Positions 44,883-57,235 of a stretch of DNA of 64,000 nt are shown here, piece after piece (positions within the stretch are counted from its first letter, which is position 1; each line of letters begins with the position of its first letter). Source of the DNA: Micromonospora sp. HK10 (GTDB lineage: Bacteria > Actinomycetota > Actinomycetes > Mycobacteriales > Micromonosporaceae); contig NZ_KQ058649.1 in NCBI RefSeq assembly GCF_000982955.1, positions 1 through 64,000 of the forward strand, written 5' to 3'. The notes beneath the pieces were generated by a model. That model was not told where the DNA came from. It ran no database searches and saw only the letters and a list, made by a program, of their open reading frames with translations. The position numbers and the translations under genes are program-made.

Positions 44883-44948
44883 TCAACCGGGCCCGTTGAT
44901 CGCCGAAGGGCTGTCGCCGGACGGCGGGTACACCCATCACTTTCGACC

Positions 44949-45006
44949 GATATGCCTCCCCGGCATATTCATGACGGAGCGGCATATCGCTAGTGACCGA
45001 TATGCC
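44949..45006. promoter_or_regulatory. Four-half-site palindrome cluster (GATATGCC)
   Basis: GATATGCC (44949), GGCATATT (44962), GGCATATC (44981) and GATATGCC (44999) make nested inverted repeats with arm gaps of 5 and 10 nt. Possible regulator-binding array, though it is between convergent gene ends. Confidence 0.5.
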
Positions 45007-45063
45007 GCCGCCGGCGCGGACATCCACCCCATCCGCACCCAACCCGCCCCCTGCCCGCGCCTC

Positions 45064-45124
45064 GTTGACCAAGGAGTTTGCGTCAGGATGGCGCGGGCTT
45101 CCCGACGCAAACTCCTTGGTCAAC
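45064..45124. repeat. TTGACCAAGGAG palindrome element
   Basis: Perfect 21-bp arms (45064-45084, 45104-45124) around a 19-nt loop, same family as 20235-20294. Directly followed by a G-rich tract. It could form a terminator for either neighbour. Confidence 0.92.
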
Positions 45125-45129
45125 AAGGC

Positions 45130-45164
45130 GGGGGTGGGGTGGGGTGGGGTGGGGAGAGGTGGGG
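45130..45164 (+). repeat. GGGGT tandem tract (G-quadruplex candidate)
   Basis: Four GGGGT units in a row plus two further G-runs, abutting the ppc stop codon. Single-base T loops make this a strong G4-type motif on the plus strand. Confidence 0.75.
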
Positions 45165-47951
45165 TCAGCCGGTGTTGCGCATGCCGGCGGCGATGCCGTT
45201 GACCGTGGTGAGCAGGGCCCGTTCCAGGGCGGTGCCGTCGTTGGGGGCGCGCCGGCCGCCGGGTGCGGTGGCCACGGCCCGGCCCGCCGCGCCGGAGTCC
45301 CGGTACTGGGCAAGCAGCGCCACCTGGAGGTGGTGCAGCGGTTCCAGGTAGGTGTCGCGTACCGCCAGGGTGCGCTGGAGCACCGGCGAGTTCTCCAGCA
45401 GGGCCGGCGAGGCGGTGACCGCCAGCACCTCCTGCTTGGTCAGCTCGTACTCCTGCTCGATCTTGGCGAAGATCGGGTGCAGCTTCTTCGGGACCAGCGT
45501 CTCGACGTACCGGCGGGCGATGGACAGGTCCGTCTTGGTCAGCATCATCTCGACGTTCGACAGGAACGTGCGGAAGAAGTGCCAGTTCCGGTGCATCTCG
45601 GCGAGCACGTCCTCGAGCCCGGCCGCGCGGGCCGCGGCCAGGCCGGATCCGACGCCGAACCAGCCGGGCACGATCTGCCGGGTCTGCGTCCAGCCGAACA
45701 CCCACGGGATGGCGCGCAGGCCGGACAGGCCGGCGCCGGTGTTCGGCCGCTTCGCCGGCCGGGAGCCGATGTTCAGCGCGCCGAGCAGCTCGGTCGGGGT
45801 CGACGCCCAGAAGTACGCCGCCAGGTCGGGATCCTCGACCAGGGACCGGTACGACCGGAACGCCGACTCGGACACCACGTCCATGGTGGCGTCCCAGCGC
45901 TCCAGCATCTCGGCCGGCTGCCGCGGCGCGGTGTGCAGCAGCGTGGCCTGGAGCACCGCGGCCATGGTCAGCTCCAGGTTCTCCCGGGCCAGCGCCGGCA
46001 ACGTGTACTTGTCGGAGATGACCTCGCCCTGCTCGGTCACCTTGATCGCGCCGTCCAGGGTGCCGTACGGCTGGGCCAGGATGGCGTCGTGGGTGGGGCC
46101 GCCGCCCCGACCGACCGTGCCACCCCGGCCGTGGAAGAGCCGCAGGTGCACGCCGTGCCGGGCGGCCACGTCGCGCAGCGCCCGCTGGGCCCGGTGGATG
46201 GACCACTGGCTGGTGGTGATGCCGGCCTCCTTGTTGGAGTCGGAGTAGCCCAGCATCACCTCCTGCACGTCGCCCCGGGCCGCCACCAGCGCCCGGTAGG
46301 CCGGCAGCGACAGCAGCTCGTCGAGCAGCTCGCCGCCGGCGTTCAGCTCGGCCGGGGTCTCCAGCAGCGGCACGATGCCGATCCGGGCCCGGCCGCTGTG
46401 CACGTCGACCAGGCCGGCCTCGCGGGCCAGCACCACGGCCGCCAGCACGTCGTCGACACCGAGCGTCATCGAGATGATGTACGACTCGATGACCTCGGGA
46501 CCGAACCGGTCCTGCGCCTCGCGGACCGCGGCGAACACGTCGAACGTCTTCTGCGCCGACTCGGTGAGCGGGGTGTCCTGGGTGGAGAGCGGCCGGCGGC
46601 CGGTCAGCTCGTCGGCGAGGAGCTTGGTGCGCTCCAGCCGGGTCAACGACGGGTAGTCGGGGACCTCGCCGACCGCGGCGTAGAGCTGGGCCAGCACCTC
46701 GTGGTGCTTCTCGGCGTGCTCCCGGACGTCCATGGTGGCCAGGTGCAGACCGAACGCGGAGACCGTACGGATGGTCGAGGCGAGCCGGCCGACCGCGGTG
46801 AGCTGGCCGGAGTTGCGGGCCAGCGAGGCGCGCAGCAGCTCCAGGTCGGCGATCAGCTCGGCCGAGCCACGGTAGTCCCGCCCCGGCACGTGCGCGGTGC
46901 CGCTGCGCAGCCGCTCCCGGGTGTTGGCCAGCTTCGCCTTCACGCACCGTGCCTTGAGCCGGTACGGCTCCTCGGCGTTGACCCGGCGGAACCGGGGCGC
47001 CACCTCGGGCAGCGCGTCCAGGTCGGCGGCGAGGCTGGCGGAGAGGTCCAGCGAGACCGCGCGCAGCCGCCGGGAGACGCTGACCTCGTTGATCAGCTCG
47101 TCCATCGCCCGCTCGGTGGCCTCGATGCCGTGCTCGTGCTGGATCCGCAGCACCTCCCGGGTGACCGCCGGGGTGACGAACGGGTTGCCGTCCCGGTCGC
47201 CGCCGATCCAGGTCCCGAAGGTCAGCGGGCGGGCCGTCGGCGAGGTCTCCACGCCCAGGGTGCGCAGCGTGTCGGCGAGGTCGTCGAGGACCTGCGGCGC
47301 GGCCTCGGCGTGCAGGTCGCGCAGGTAGTAGATGGCGTTGCGGGCCTCGTCGGTCGGGTCCGGCCGGTCCAACCGCAGCTCGTCGGTCTGCCACATCAGG
47401 TCGAGCAGCTCGGCCAGGCGCCGGTTGGCCGGCCCTTCGTCGCTGGCGCCGTAGAGGATGGCGTTCGCGGTCTCGGTGTCCAACTCGTCGGCGATCGCGC
47501 GCAGCTTGGACAGGATGGACCGGCGGGCCGCCTCGGTGGGGTGGGCGGTGAAGACCGGGCGTACCGCGAGCCGGCGGGCGGCGGCGGCGATCTCCTCGGC
47601 CGGCACGCCGCGTTCGGCGATCATCTTGGCCGCCTGGTCCAGCCAGCCGCCGTGCATGGCCCGGCGGCGGCGCAGGTCGCGGGCCCGGTGCACCTGCTCG
47701 GTGATGTTGGCCAGGTGGAAGTAGGTGGAGAAGGCCCGGGCCAGCTTGGTCCCGGTGGTCACGTCGAGACCGCCGAGGCGCTGCGCGGCGGCCGGCGGGT
47801 CGGAGCGGACCTGGGCGCGGATCTCCTCGACCAGGTCGAGCAGCGGGCGGCCCTCCTGCCGGGCGAGGGTCTGCCCGAGGAGCGTGCCGAGGCGGCGGAT
47901 GTCGGCCCGCAGTGCGGCGTCCGGGCCGTCGTGGTCGTGCTGGTCGGTCAC
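45165..47951 (-). CDS. ppc: Phosphoenolpyruvate carboxylase
   Basis: 928-aa enzyme carboxylating PEP to oxaloacetate, the main anaplerotic step. Catalytic motifs [12 protein letters not shown] (near 132-143), [47 protein letters not shown] and the C-terminal [12 protein letters not shown] are all intact. GTG at 47951 follows AAGGAG. A perfect palindrome sits just past the predicted transcription start, suggesting repression. With PEPCK it sets PEP/oxaloacetate flux. Confidence 0.97.
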   Translation of the reverse strand: MTDQHDHDGPDAALRADIRRLGTLLGQTLARQEGRPLLDLVEEIRAQVRSDPPAAAQRLGGLDVTTGTKLARAFSTYFHLANITEQVHRARDLRRRRAMHGGWLDQAAKMIAERGVPAEEIAAAARRLAVRPVFTAHPTEAARRSILSKLRAIADELDTETANAILYGASDEGPANRRLAELLDLMWQTDELRLDRPDPTDEARNAIYYLRDLHAEAAPQVLDDLADTLRTLGVETSPTARPLTFGTWIGGDRDGNPFVTPAVTREVLRIQHEHGIEATERAMDELINEVSVSRRLRAVSLDLSASLAADLDALPEVAPRFRRVNAEEPYRLKARCVKAKLANTRERLRSGTAHVPGRDYRGSAELIADLELLRASLARNSGQLTAVGRLASTIRTVSAFGLHLATMDVREHAEKHHEVLAQLYAAVGEVPDYPSLTRLERTKLLADELTGRRPLSTQDTPLTESAQKTFDVFAAVREAQDRFGPEVIESYIISMTLGVDDVLAAVVLAREAGLVDVHSGRARIGIVPLLETPAELNAGGELLDELLSLPAYRALVAARGDVQEVMLGYSDSNKEAGITTSQWSIHRAQRALRDVAARHGVHLRLFHGRGGTVGRGGGPTHDAILAQPYGTLDGAIKVTEQGEVISDKYTLPALARENLELTMAAVLQATLLHTAPRQPAEMLERWDATMDVVSESAFRSYRSLVEDPDLAAYFWASTPTELLGALNIGSRPAKRPNTGAGLSGLRAIPWVFGWTQTRQIVPGWFGVGSGLAAARAAGLEDVLAEMHRNWHFFRTFLSNVEMMLTKTDLSIARRYVETLVPKKLHPIFAKIEQEYELTKQEVLAVTASPALLENSPVLQRTLAVRDTYLEPLHHLQVALLAQYRDSGAAGRAVATAPGGRRAPNDGTALERALLTTVNGIAAGMRNTG

Positions 47952-47976
47952 GGTGCGCTCCTTACGTGAGTACGAA

Positions 47977-47990
47977 GGACAGCGCTGTCC
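47977..47990. promoter_or_regulatory. Palindromic operator candidate at ppc
   Basis: GGACAGCGCTGTCC, a perfect 14-bp palindrome 25 nt before the ppc start codon. A TACCAT -10-like box lies about 15 nt further upstream on the minus strand, so a bound repressor would block early transcription. Confidence 0.5.
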
Positions 47991-48074
47991 GACTCCCTGG
48001 ATGGTATCCGTGCCGGGGCCGACCGGAGCAGGGGGATCGCGTGATGATCTGCACTCCGGGACGGCCGGTGCGGG

Positions 48075-49130
48075 TCAGTCAACGGTCCGTGGCCCGTCGC
48101 CGAGGGCGGGCCGGCTCCCGGCGGCGCGGGCGGCCCGCCGGTGTGCCTGGAAGATCGTCGCGGTGATCAGCCCGAGCGCGCCGAGCAGCGCCCACAGGGT
48201 CAGCCCGGCCGTGGCCCAGCCGGCCGAGCGGCGATCGAAGTACACCGCCGAGCGGATCAGGTCGGTGGCCAGTCCGGGCACGTTCCAGCGGTGCATGCCG
48301 CGCATCCAGTCGGGCAGGAACTCGGGGGCGTAGATGCCGCCGGACCCGGGGTTGCCCAGCACCACGAGCAGCAGGATGACGATGCCGGTGCCGATCACGC
48401 CGAGCCAGGCCTGCACGGCGGCGGCCACCATGGCGGCGGCGAAGACGGTCAGCGCGCCGACCCCGGAGAGCGCGACGATGTCGTGGTCCCAGACGTCGAG
48501 CACCGGACTGACCACGACGGCCCCGACGATCCCGAGCAGCACCGAGTAGACCGCGAGCGCGGCGATCCGCAGGCCGGCCCGGGGCAGGCCGGCAGGCGCG
48601 GTGCGGGTCTGCAGGCCGAGCGCGGTGGAGGCGAGATAGCCGCCGAGCACGAGGCCGACCGCCAGGTAGAACGGGACGAGGCCGCGCGGGTCGGTCTCCG
48701 CCACCGGCACCTCGTCGGCGACCTGGATCGGCACGCCGGCCTGCCGGGCGGCCTCGGTGAGCACCTGGGTCACCAGTTCGGCGGCGGCCGGCGAGGAGGC
48801 GCTGGCGGTGGTGAGCCGCAGCCCGTTGTCCGGACCGCCGGTGAGCACACCGTAGACGGCGCGGGCGGTCAGGCCGTCGTCGGCGGCCGTCGGGTCGTCG
48901 TACTCGACCGGTTTGAGCTTGTCGGTGCGCTGCCGCACGGCGGCCAGCACGGCCTGGGCGCGCTGGTCGCCGAGCACCACCCCGACCGGGACGTCCCGCG
49001 GGTCGGGCTGGTGCAGCGCGCCCACGTACGCGGCGATGAACGCGGTGGCCAGGGCGAGGGTGCCGACCAGCAGCGCCGCGGTGCGGGGCAGCCAGCGGCG
49101 TACCGGAAGGTCCCGCTCCGCCTCGTCCAC
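48075..49130 (-). CDS. ABC-2/DUF3533-like membrane protein
   Basis: 351-aa protein: one N-terminal helix (about 17-38), an outer domain of about 120 residues (RDVPVGVVLGDQRAQAVLAAVRQ), then five helices (about 153-172, 184-205, 217-237, 240-260, 300-322). This layout is that of YhgE/Pip-like and ABC-2 permease-like proteins. No ATPase gene adjoins it. GTG at 49130 has TAGGCT six nt upstream. Confidence 0.75.
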   Translation of the reverse strand: MDEAERDLPVRRWLPRTAALLVGTLALATAFIAAYVGALHQPDPRDVPVGVVLGDQRAQAVLAAVRQRTDKLKPVEYDDPTAADDGLTARAVYGVLTGGPDNGLRLTTASASSPAAAELVTQVLTEAARQAGVPIQVADEVPVAETDPRGLVPFYLAVGLVLGGYLASTALGLQTRTAPAGLPRAGLRIAALAVYSVLLGIVGAVVVSPVLDVWDHDIVALSGVGALTVFAAAMVAAAVQAWLGVIGTGIVILLLVVLGNPGSGGIYAPEFLPDWMRGMHRWNVPGLATDLIRSAVYFDRRSAGWATAGLTLWALLGALGLITATIFQAHRRAARAAGSRPALGDGPRTVD

Positions 49131-49136
49131 GGGCTC

Positions 49137-49142
49137 AGCCTA
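49137..49142 (-). promoter_or_regulatory. -10 box, leaderless transcript
   Basis: TAGGCT on the minus strand six nt before the GTG at 49130. Confidence 0.5.
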
Positions 49143-49196
49143 TGGTGGCGCTTCGCCCGGTTTGCGGGGTTTCGCCACCCTTCGCCGCGGCGGCGG

Positions 49197-50111
49197 TCAG
49201 CCCTCCACGGTGGCGAAGGCGCGGACCGGGAAGGTGCCCATGCCGGCCACCCGCGGCGGCGCGGCGGTGAACCGGAACCCCTCCGGCGGCAGGGCGGCCA
49301 GCCCGGTCAGGTGCTCGGCGATCGGGATGCCGGCGGCGAGCAGGGCGCTGTGCGCGGGGCGCTGCCCGGCGGCGGCCGGGGTCATGTCGTCGATGTTGAT
49401 CGAGTCGATGCCGACCAGCGCCGCGCCCGCCTCGACCAGCCAGTCGGCGCCGTCGGCGGTCAGGTAGGGGGCGTCCGGGCCGGCGTACCGGTCGGTGCCG
49501 AAGTGGACGTCCCAGCCGGTGTGCAGCAGCACCGCCCGGCCCGCCACCTCGTACGGGGCGAGCAGCAGCCGGTCGACCGCGCGGGTGCCGGCGGGCACCC
49601 GGACCACCAGGCCGGGCAGGTCGGCGAGCCGGTCCAGCGGTACGCCGGTGAGATCCGGCCCGTCGGCCCAGCGGTGCGCCGGGGTGTCCAGGTAGGTGCC
49701 GGTGTTGGCGATCATGTCGATCCGCGCGACGTGGAACTCCACGCCCGGCGCGTACCGCTCCCGGGACGCCTCCCAGGTCAGCCAGTCGGTGATCCGGGGC
49801 GGCTGCCAGCCAGGCAGCGTGACCATCCCGTCGCTGATGACGTGACTGAGCTCGATCAGCCGCCGGCCGCCCTCGGCCGCCGGTGCCCCCGTGCCCCGAC
49901 CGCCCTTGTGCGGCTCCTCGATGATCGTCTTGCCGCTGATCCGCACGTCGGCGACCATCAGCAGCCCGAGGTGCCGGACGAACAGCGCGGCCAACTCCGT
50001 GTCGGCGATGTCGCGGCCGGGAATGTCGAGGCGGAAGCCCTCCGTCCGGAGTCCCCCACCGTTGGCGAAGGCGACCTCCGCGTCGAACTGTGCCCGGTAC
50101 TGCTCAATCAT
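49197..50111 (-). CDS. Cyclase family protein with extra N-terminal domain
   Basis: 304-aa protein. Residues about 84-304 are a cyclase/kynurenine-formamidase-like hydrolase: LIELSHVISDGMVTLPGW and the metal motif IANTGTYLDTPAHRW, where the first His of HxGTHxDxPxH is replaced by Asn, and GIDSINIDD. Residues 1-75 (YRAQFDAEVAFANGGGLRTEG...FVRHLGLLMVADVRISG) form a distinct domain not usual in the family; it may oligomerise or bind ligand. GTG at 50120 is an alternative start. AraC gene lies upstream on the same strand. Confidence 0.85.
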   Translation of the reverse strand: MIEQYRAQFDAEVAFANGGGLRTEGFRLDIPGRDIADTELAALFVRHLGLLMVADVRISGKTIIEEPHKGGRGTGAPAAEGGRRLIELSHVISDGMVTLPGWQPPRITDWLTWEASRERYAPGVEFHVARIDMIANTGTYLDTPAHRWADGPDLTGVPLDRLADLPGLVVRVPAGTRAVDRLLLAPYEVAGRAVLLHTGWDVHFGTDRYAGPDAPYLTADGADWLVEAGAALVGIDSINIDDMTPAAAGQRPAHSALLAAGIPIAEHLTGLAALPPEGFRFTAAPPRVAGMGTFPVRAFATVEG

Positions 50112-50416
50112 GCCGCTCACCGCACCACGCCGGCCGCCGCACGGGCAAGATCCGCCGTCGGAATGCCGTGCAGCCCACAGCGGGCAGGGCAGGGAAGGTG
50201 CCGCGCGGGGGGAGCGCGGCACCTCCGGCGGCCCCGCTGGGCGGTGGACCTCCTGCGCGGACCCGCGCCGGGGCGTCGGGCCCCCCCGAATGGGTCCGCG
50301 TGTCCCCGCCGTCCCGGCGTCCTGGGGCGACCGGGATCGGGCCGTTGCCGACAATCCTCGGTCGGTCGGCCGACCCGGTCTTGTAAAAATGTGCGCGATT
50401 CGGGTCCGGACCCCGC
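50112..50416. other. Gap between araC-type and cyclase genes
   Basis: 305 bp with two hairpins (50197-50223 and 50360-50375) and an AT-rich TTGTAAAAATGTG patch at about 50381-50393. No supported gene. The cyclase probably has its own promoter here. Confidence 0.55.
50197..50223. terminator. Hairpin, terminator or attenuator
   Basis: Perfect 10-bp stem GGTGCCGCGC/GCGCGGCACC with a 7-nt loop about 90 nt upstream of the cyclase start. Confidence 0.55.
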
Positions 50417-51331
50417 TCAGGCCGCCCCGGTCCGCGGCGCGGGGCTGTGCAACAGCCGCCGCAGCCGGGCCGGCGGGTGGCCCACCTGGTCCCGGAGCAC
50501 CCGGGTCAGGTGCGCCTGGTCGGCGAAGCCGTAGTCGCTGGCCAACGCGCCGAGCGGGCGCCCGTCCGGCTCGACCAGGGTGTCCAGCACCGCCTGGACC
50601 CGCAGCCGGTTCCGGTACGCGGTCAGGCTGCTCCCGGTGACCCGCTGGAAGACCCGGCTCAGGTGGTGCGGCGAGCAGCCGACCGCCCGGGCGACCTCCT
50701 CGAGGCCGAGCGTGAAGTCGGAGGTGGCCAGCACCTCGCGGGCGCGGTCGGCGAGGCGCCGGTGTGCGGCGAGCGTCGACGGGCGCCGCCGGATCGCGTG
50801 GTCGAGGTCGGCGTCGGCCCCCTCGCCGGCCAGCCGGCTGTGCTGGAGCAGCCGGCCCAGGAAGCGGTGGAACCGCTCGGCCAGCTCGAAGCTGTCCAGC
50901 CCGCGCCGGGACGCGGCGACCAGCTGCCGGTGCGCCAGGTCCAGGGCCGGGTCGGAGCGGCCGTCCCAGCCGTCGCGGGCGAACCAGCGGGCCGCGTCCG
51001 GCCGCTCGGCCAGCACCTCGTGATCCACCTCTAGGCAGGTGTACGAGTCGCCGCAGCCGTACGGGTGGGCCACCGCCATCTCGTCGCCGGGCCGGGCGAA
51101 CAGGACGGACGTGCTGTCGGCGACCGCCGTACGCCCGTTGAACCGGCGCTGGTACGCCCCCGACACGCCGATGAGGATCTTGTACCGGTCGTCCGCCACG
51201 CTCTCCGACCAACCATGGTCCTCGACGATGCAGCGGGCCTGGTAGATCAGGATCCCGTCCGGATGGCCGAGCACCCGCCAGCGGGCGGACGTGGTGCTCC
51301 GGCGTGGATCACTGCCGACTCCCTCGGGCAA
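50417..51331 (-). CDS. AraC family transcriptional regulator
   Basis: 304-aa regulator with an N-terminal sensing domain (ILIYQARCIVEDHGW...) and two C-terminal helix-turn-helix units (LGLEEVARAVGCSPHHLSRVFQRVTG; LGALASDYGFADQAHLTRVLRDQVG). Start is uncertain: TTG at 51331 has GGGGGGAGAG upstream; the frame stays open to a GTG at 51469, but this would leave no promoter room next to mfd. It may control the cyclase gene downstream. Confidence 0.8.
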   Translation of the reverse strand: MPEGVGSDPRRSTTSARWRVLGHPDGILIYQARCIVEDHGWSESVADDRYKILIGVSGAYQRRFNGRTAVADSTSVLFARPGDEMAVAHPYGCGDSYTCLEVDHEVLAERPDAARWFARDGWDGRSDPALDLAHRQLVAASRRGLDSFELAERFHRFLGRLLQHSRLAGEGADADLDHAIRRRPSTLAAHRRLADRAREVLATSDFTLGLEEVARAVGCSPHHLSRVFQRVTGSSLTAYRNRLRVQAVLDTLVEPDGRPLGALASDYGFADQAHLTRVLRDQVGHPPARLRRLLHSPAPRTGAA

Positions 51332-51471
51332 CGCGACTCTCCCCCCGGTGGCCCGTCCCGGCGTGCCGTGCCGGGCGGGTTCCTGGAGAGATAGTGTCGA
51401 GCCGACAGACCCCCCGTCCAGCCCGGGCGAGGGGTGATCGTCGTGTGCTCTCCGCGGGGAAGTGATCACGC

Positions 51472-55185
<3,714 letters not shown>

Positions 55186-55278
55186 GCCGCCGGGCCGGGG
55201 GCACCGCGCAGTCGGGGAGTGCGGACATCGCGGTGGGCGGCGTCACAGCCGGGCGGAGGGCGTGAGAGAGTGGCCGTC

Positions 55279-56076
55279 ATGCGTGCTCGCCGTCTCCTCG
55301 CCGCCGCCAGCGTCGCGGCCCTCGCTGTGCTTCCCGTCGCCGGCTGCGGCCGGTCCGCCCCGGACGTCGCCGCGTACGTCGGTGACACCAGCTACTCGAT
55401 CGACCGGGTCAACGCCATCCGGGACGAGGCCGCGCAGGCGTACGCCGGGGTGGTCAAGTCCGCCGAGGAACAGGGCCAGCAGGTGCCGGCCGAGCGGCGG
55501 CAGCTGGACCTGGACGGTCAGGACGTGGTCAACCTGCTGGTCGGCCTCGACCTGGGTAAGCGGATCGTCGCGGCGAAGCAGCTGCAGACCGCCGACGAGA
55601 TCAGCCCGGCGGACATCGGGCAGGCGCTCAACGTGCCGGACACCGAGTACGCGCGGCTCGCCGCCGAGTGGTACGACGTCTTCGCCGCGCTCGGCAAGGG
55701 GCTGCCGAAGGCGGAGCTGTCCGACGCCGACCGGACCGCCGTCTACGCGGCGCTGGTGAAGGCGAACGTGGCCCCGGCCGGCTGGTCCGTGGACGACCAG
55801 CGCAAGGCCTTCGCCGACCCGACCATCGCGCCGCAGCTGTCGGCCGTGGTGGGGCTGAGCGAGGCGCTGAAGGACGAGGTGGAGCGCCAGGACGTGCGGG
55901 TGAATCCGCGCTACGCGTCGCTCGCCGTGCCGGCCCTGCTCCAGCTGCGCACCATCAGCCTCTACGACCTGCCGTACGTCGACGGCGCCGACCAGGTGAC
56001 CGACGTCTCGACCCCGGAGCCGGAGGCCACCGACCCGGCCGAGACGGACGCCTCCACCGGCCCGGCCACCACCTGA
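55279..56076 (+). CDS. SurA N-terminal-like lipoprotein
   Basis: 265-aa lipoprotein: signal peptide with lipobox VLPVAGC (Cys about 23), then a helical SurA/PpiC N-terminal-like domain (VAAYVGDTSYSIDRVNAIRDEA) and a Glu/Thr-rich C terminus. No rotamase domain is visible, so a chaperone-only role is possible. ATG at 55279 gives a normal signal peptide. Sits between mfd and mazG with near-continuous spacing, likely one operon. Confidence 0.8.
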   Translation: MRARRLLAAASVAALAVLPVAGCGRSAPDVAAYVGDTSYSIDRVNAIRDEAAQAYAGVVKSAEEQGQQVPAERRQLDLDGQDVVNLLVGLDLGKRIVAAKQLQTADEISPADIGQALNVPDTEYARLAAEWYDVFAALGKGLPKAELSDADRTAVYAALVKANVAPAGWSVDDQRKAFADPTIAPQLSAVVGLSEALKDEVERQDVRVNPRYASLAVPALLQLRTISLYDLPYVDGADQVTDVSTPEPEATDPAETDASTGPATT

Positions 56077-56078
56077 GC

Positions 56079-57089
56079 ATGACGGCACGGATCATCCTGC
56101 TGGTCACCTCGCCCCGGCTGCCGGCCGGCCTGCTGACCGCGGCCGCCTGGGACGCCGTACGCGAAGCTCCGGTGCTGGCCGGCGCGGAGAGCGAGCTGAC
56201 CCGGGTGGTCCGCACGGCGGGCGCCGAGGTGGCCGTGGTCACCGGGGGTGCGACGCAGGCGCTGCTCGACGCGGCGGCGGCCCACGGCACGGCGGTCTGG
56301 CTGGCCGGACCGACCGGGGACGAGGCGCTGGCCCGGGAGCTGGGGCTGCGGCTGGCCCGCGAGCCGGGGCTGGCCGAGCTGGAGTTGATGTACGGCTCCT
56401 GGGACCCGCCCGGCGCCCGGCTGCTCGACGCGGTCGAGGTGATGGACCGGCTCGCCTCGCCGGGCGGCGACCCGTGGAAGCGCGCGCAGACGCACCGCAG
56501 CCTGGCCGGTTTCCTGCTGGAGGAGTGCTATGAGGCGTACGACGCGATCAGCGCCGACGACACCGACGCGCTCCGCGAGGAGCTGGGTGACGTGCTGCTC
56601 CAGGTGCTGCTGCACGCCCGGCTCGCCGAGGACCTGCCCGAGGGGAAGAGCTGGACGGTCGACGACGTGGCCGGCGGCCTGGTCGACAAGATGGTCCGGC
56701 GCAACCCGCACGTCTTCGCCGGGGTCGAGGCCGGCTCGATCGAGGAGATCGAGGCGAACTGGGAGCGGATCAAGCGGGCGGAGAAGACCCGGGAGTCGGT
56801 GCTGGACGGCATCGCGCTGAGCCAGCCGGCCCTCGCCCTGGCCGCCAAGATCCTCGACCGCGCCGCCCGCATCGGTCTGGCCGTGCCCCCGCCGCTCGCC
56901 GAGTCCCAGGTAGACCCCGAGGCCCGCCTCGGCGCCGCCCTCCTAACCACGGTGGCCGCCGCAAGGCAGTCGGGAATCGACCCCGAAGCCGCCCTCCGCC
57001 GAGCCGCCCTCGCCTACGCCCAAGCCGTCCGCGCCGCCGAACCCCCCTCCCCGCCCACCCCACCCCCCACCCCCACCCCGCCGGGTTGA
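56079..57089 (+). CDS. mazG: Nucleoside triphosphate pyrophosphohydrolase MazG
   Basis: 336-aa MazG-type NTP pyrophosphatase removing aberrant or surplus (d)NTPs. N-terminal tetrapyrrole-methylase-like remnant domain (1-110), then the MazG fold with GDPWKRAQTHRSLAGFLLEECYEAYDAI and REELGDVLLQVLLHARLAE, carrying the ExxE and ExxD metal residues. The C terminus is a low-complexity PPSPPTPPPTPTPPG, and the stop codon lies in an intergenic palindrome element, so the tail may be acquired. Confidence 0.94.
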   Translation: MTARIILLVTSPRLPAGLLTAAAWDAVREAPVLAGAESELTRVVRTAGAEVAVVTGGATQALLDAAAAHGTAVWLAGPTGDEALARELGLRLAREPGLAELELMYGSWDPPGARLLDAVEVMDRLASPGGDPWKRAQTHRSLAGFLLEECYEAYDAISADDTDALREELGDVLLQVLLHARLAEDLPEGKSWTVDDVAGGLVDKMVRRNPHVFAGVEAGSIEEIEANWERIKRAEKTRESVLDGIALSQPALALAAKILDRAARIGLAVPPPLAESQVDPEARLGAALLTTVAAARQSGIDPEAALRRAALAYAQAVRAAEPPSPPTPPPTPTPPG

Positions 57090-57144
57090 TCAAGGAGTTT
57101 GGGTCCGGAACCGGGACCGGGCCGACGCAAACCCCTTGATCACC
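57085..57144. repeat. TTGATCAAGGAG palindrome element
   Basis: 21-bp arms (57085-57105, 57124-57144) with a few mismatches and an 18-nt loop. TTGATCAA supplies the mazG stop codon. Left flank is C-rich. Confidence 0.88.
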
Positions 57145-57201
57145 GGAAAGGCGGTGGGGCAGCCGACGCAGACCCCTTGATCACCGGAAAGGCGGTGGGG
57201 C
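57121..57201 (+). repeat. Tandem duplication of the palindrome's right arm
   Basis: Two ~41-bp copies starting GCCGACGCA (57121-57161 and 57162-57201/2), two differences. It shows local duplication of part of the element. Confidence 0.9.
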
Positions 57202-57223
57202 GGGGACGGGCGGGGCAGGTGGG

Positions 57224-57229
57224 TAGGGT
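57224..57229 (+). promoter_or_regulatory. -10 box, leaderless transcript
   Basis: TAGGGT six nt before the ATG at 57236. Confidence 0.5.
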
Positions 57230-57235
57230 TTCGGC

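Larger units (their letters stand above)
44754..45164. other. Unusual intergenic region between convergent genes
   Basis: 411 bp. Holds a hairpin (44763-44784), a 24-bp direct repeat pair, an AT-richer block with four GATATGCC half-sites (44949-45006), a 21-bp-arm palindrome (45064-45124) and a G-tract (45130-45164). No supported gene; it is more structured than termination requires. Confidence 0.7.

Noticed and set aside
45078-47969. Long open frame opposite ppc
   Set aside because: It is an antisense shadow of a clear PEP carboxylase gene, with Gly/Arg/Val-rich composition and no motifs; such frames are routine at this GC content.
50112-51212. In-frame extension of the cyclase gene to 671 residues
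   Set aside because: It runs antisense-like through the intergenic hairpins and over the AraC gene in a different frame, with Arg/Pro/Gly-rich nonsense.
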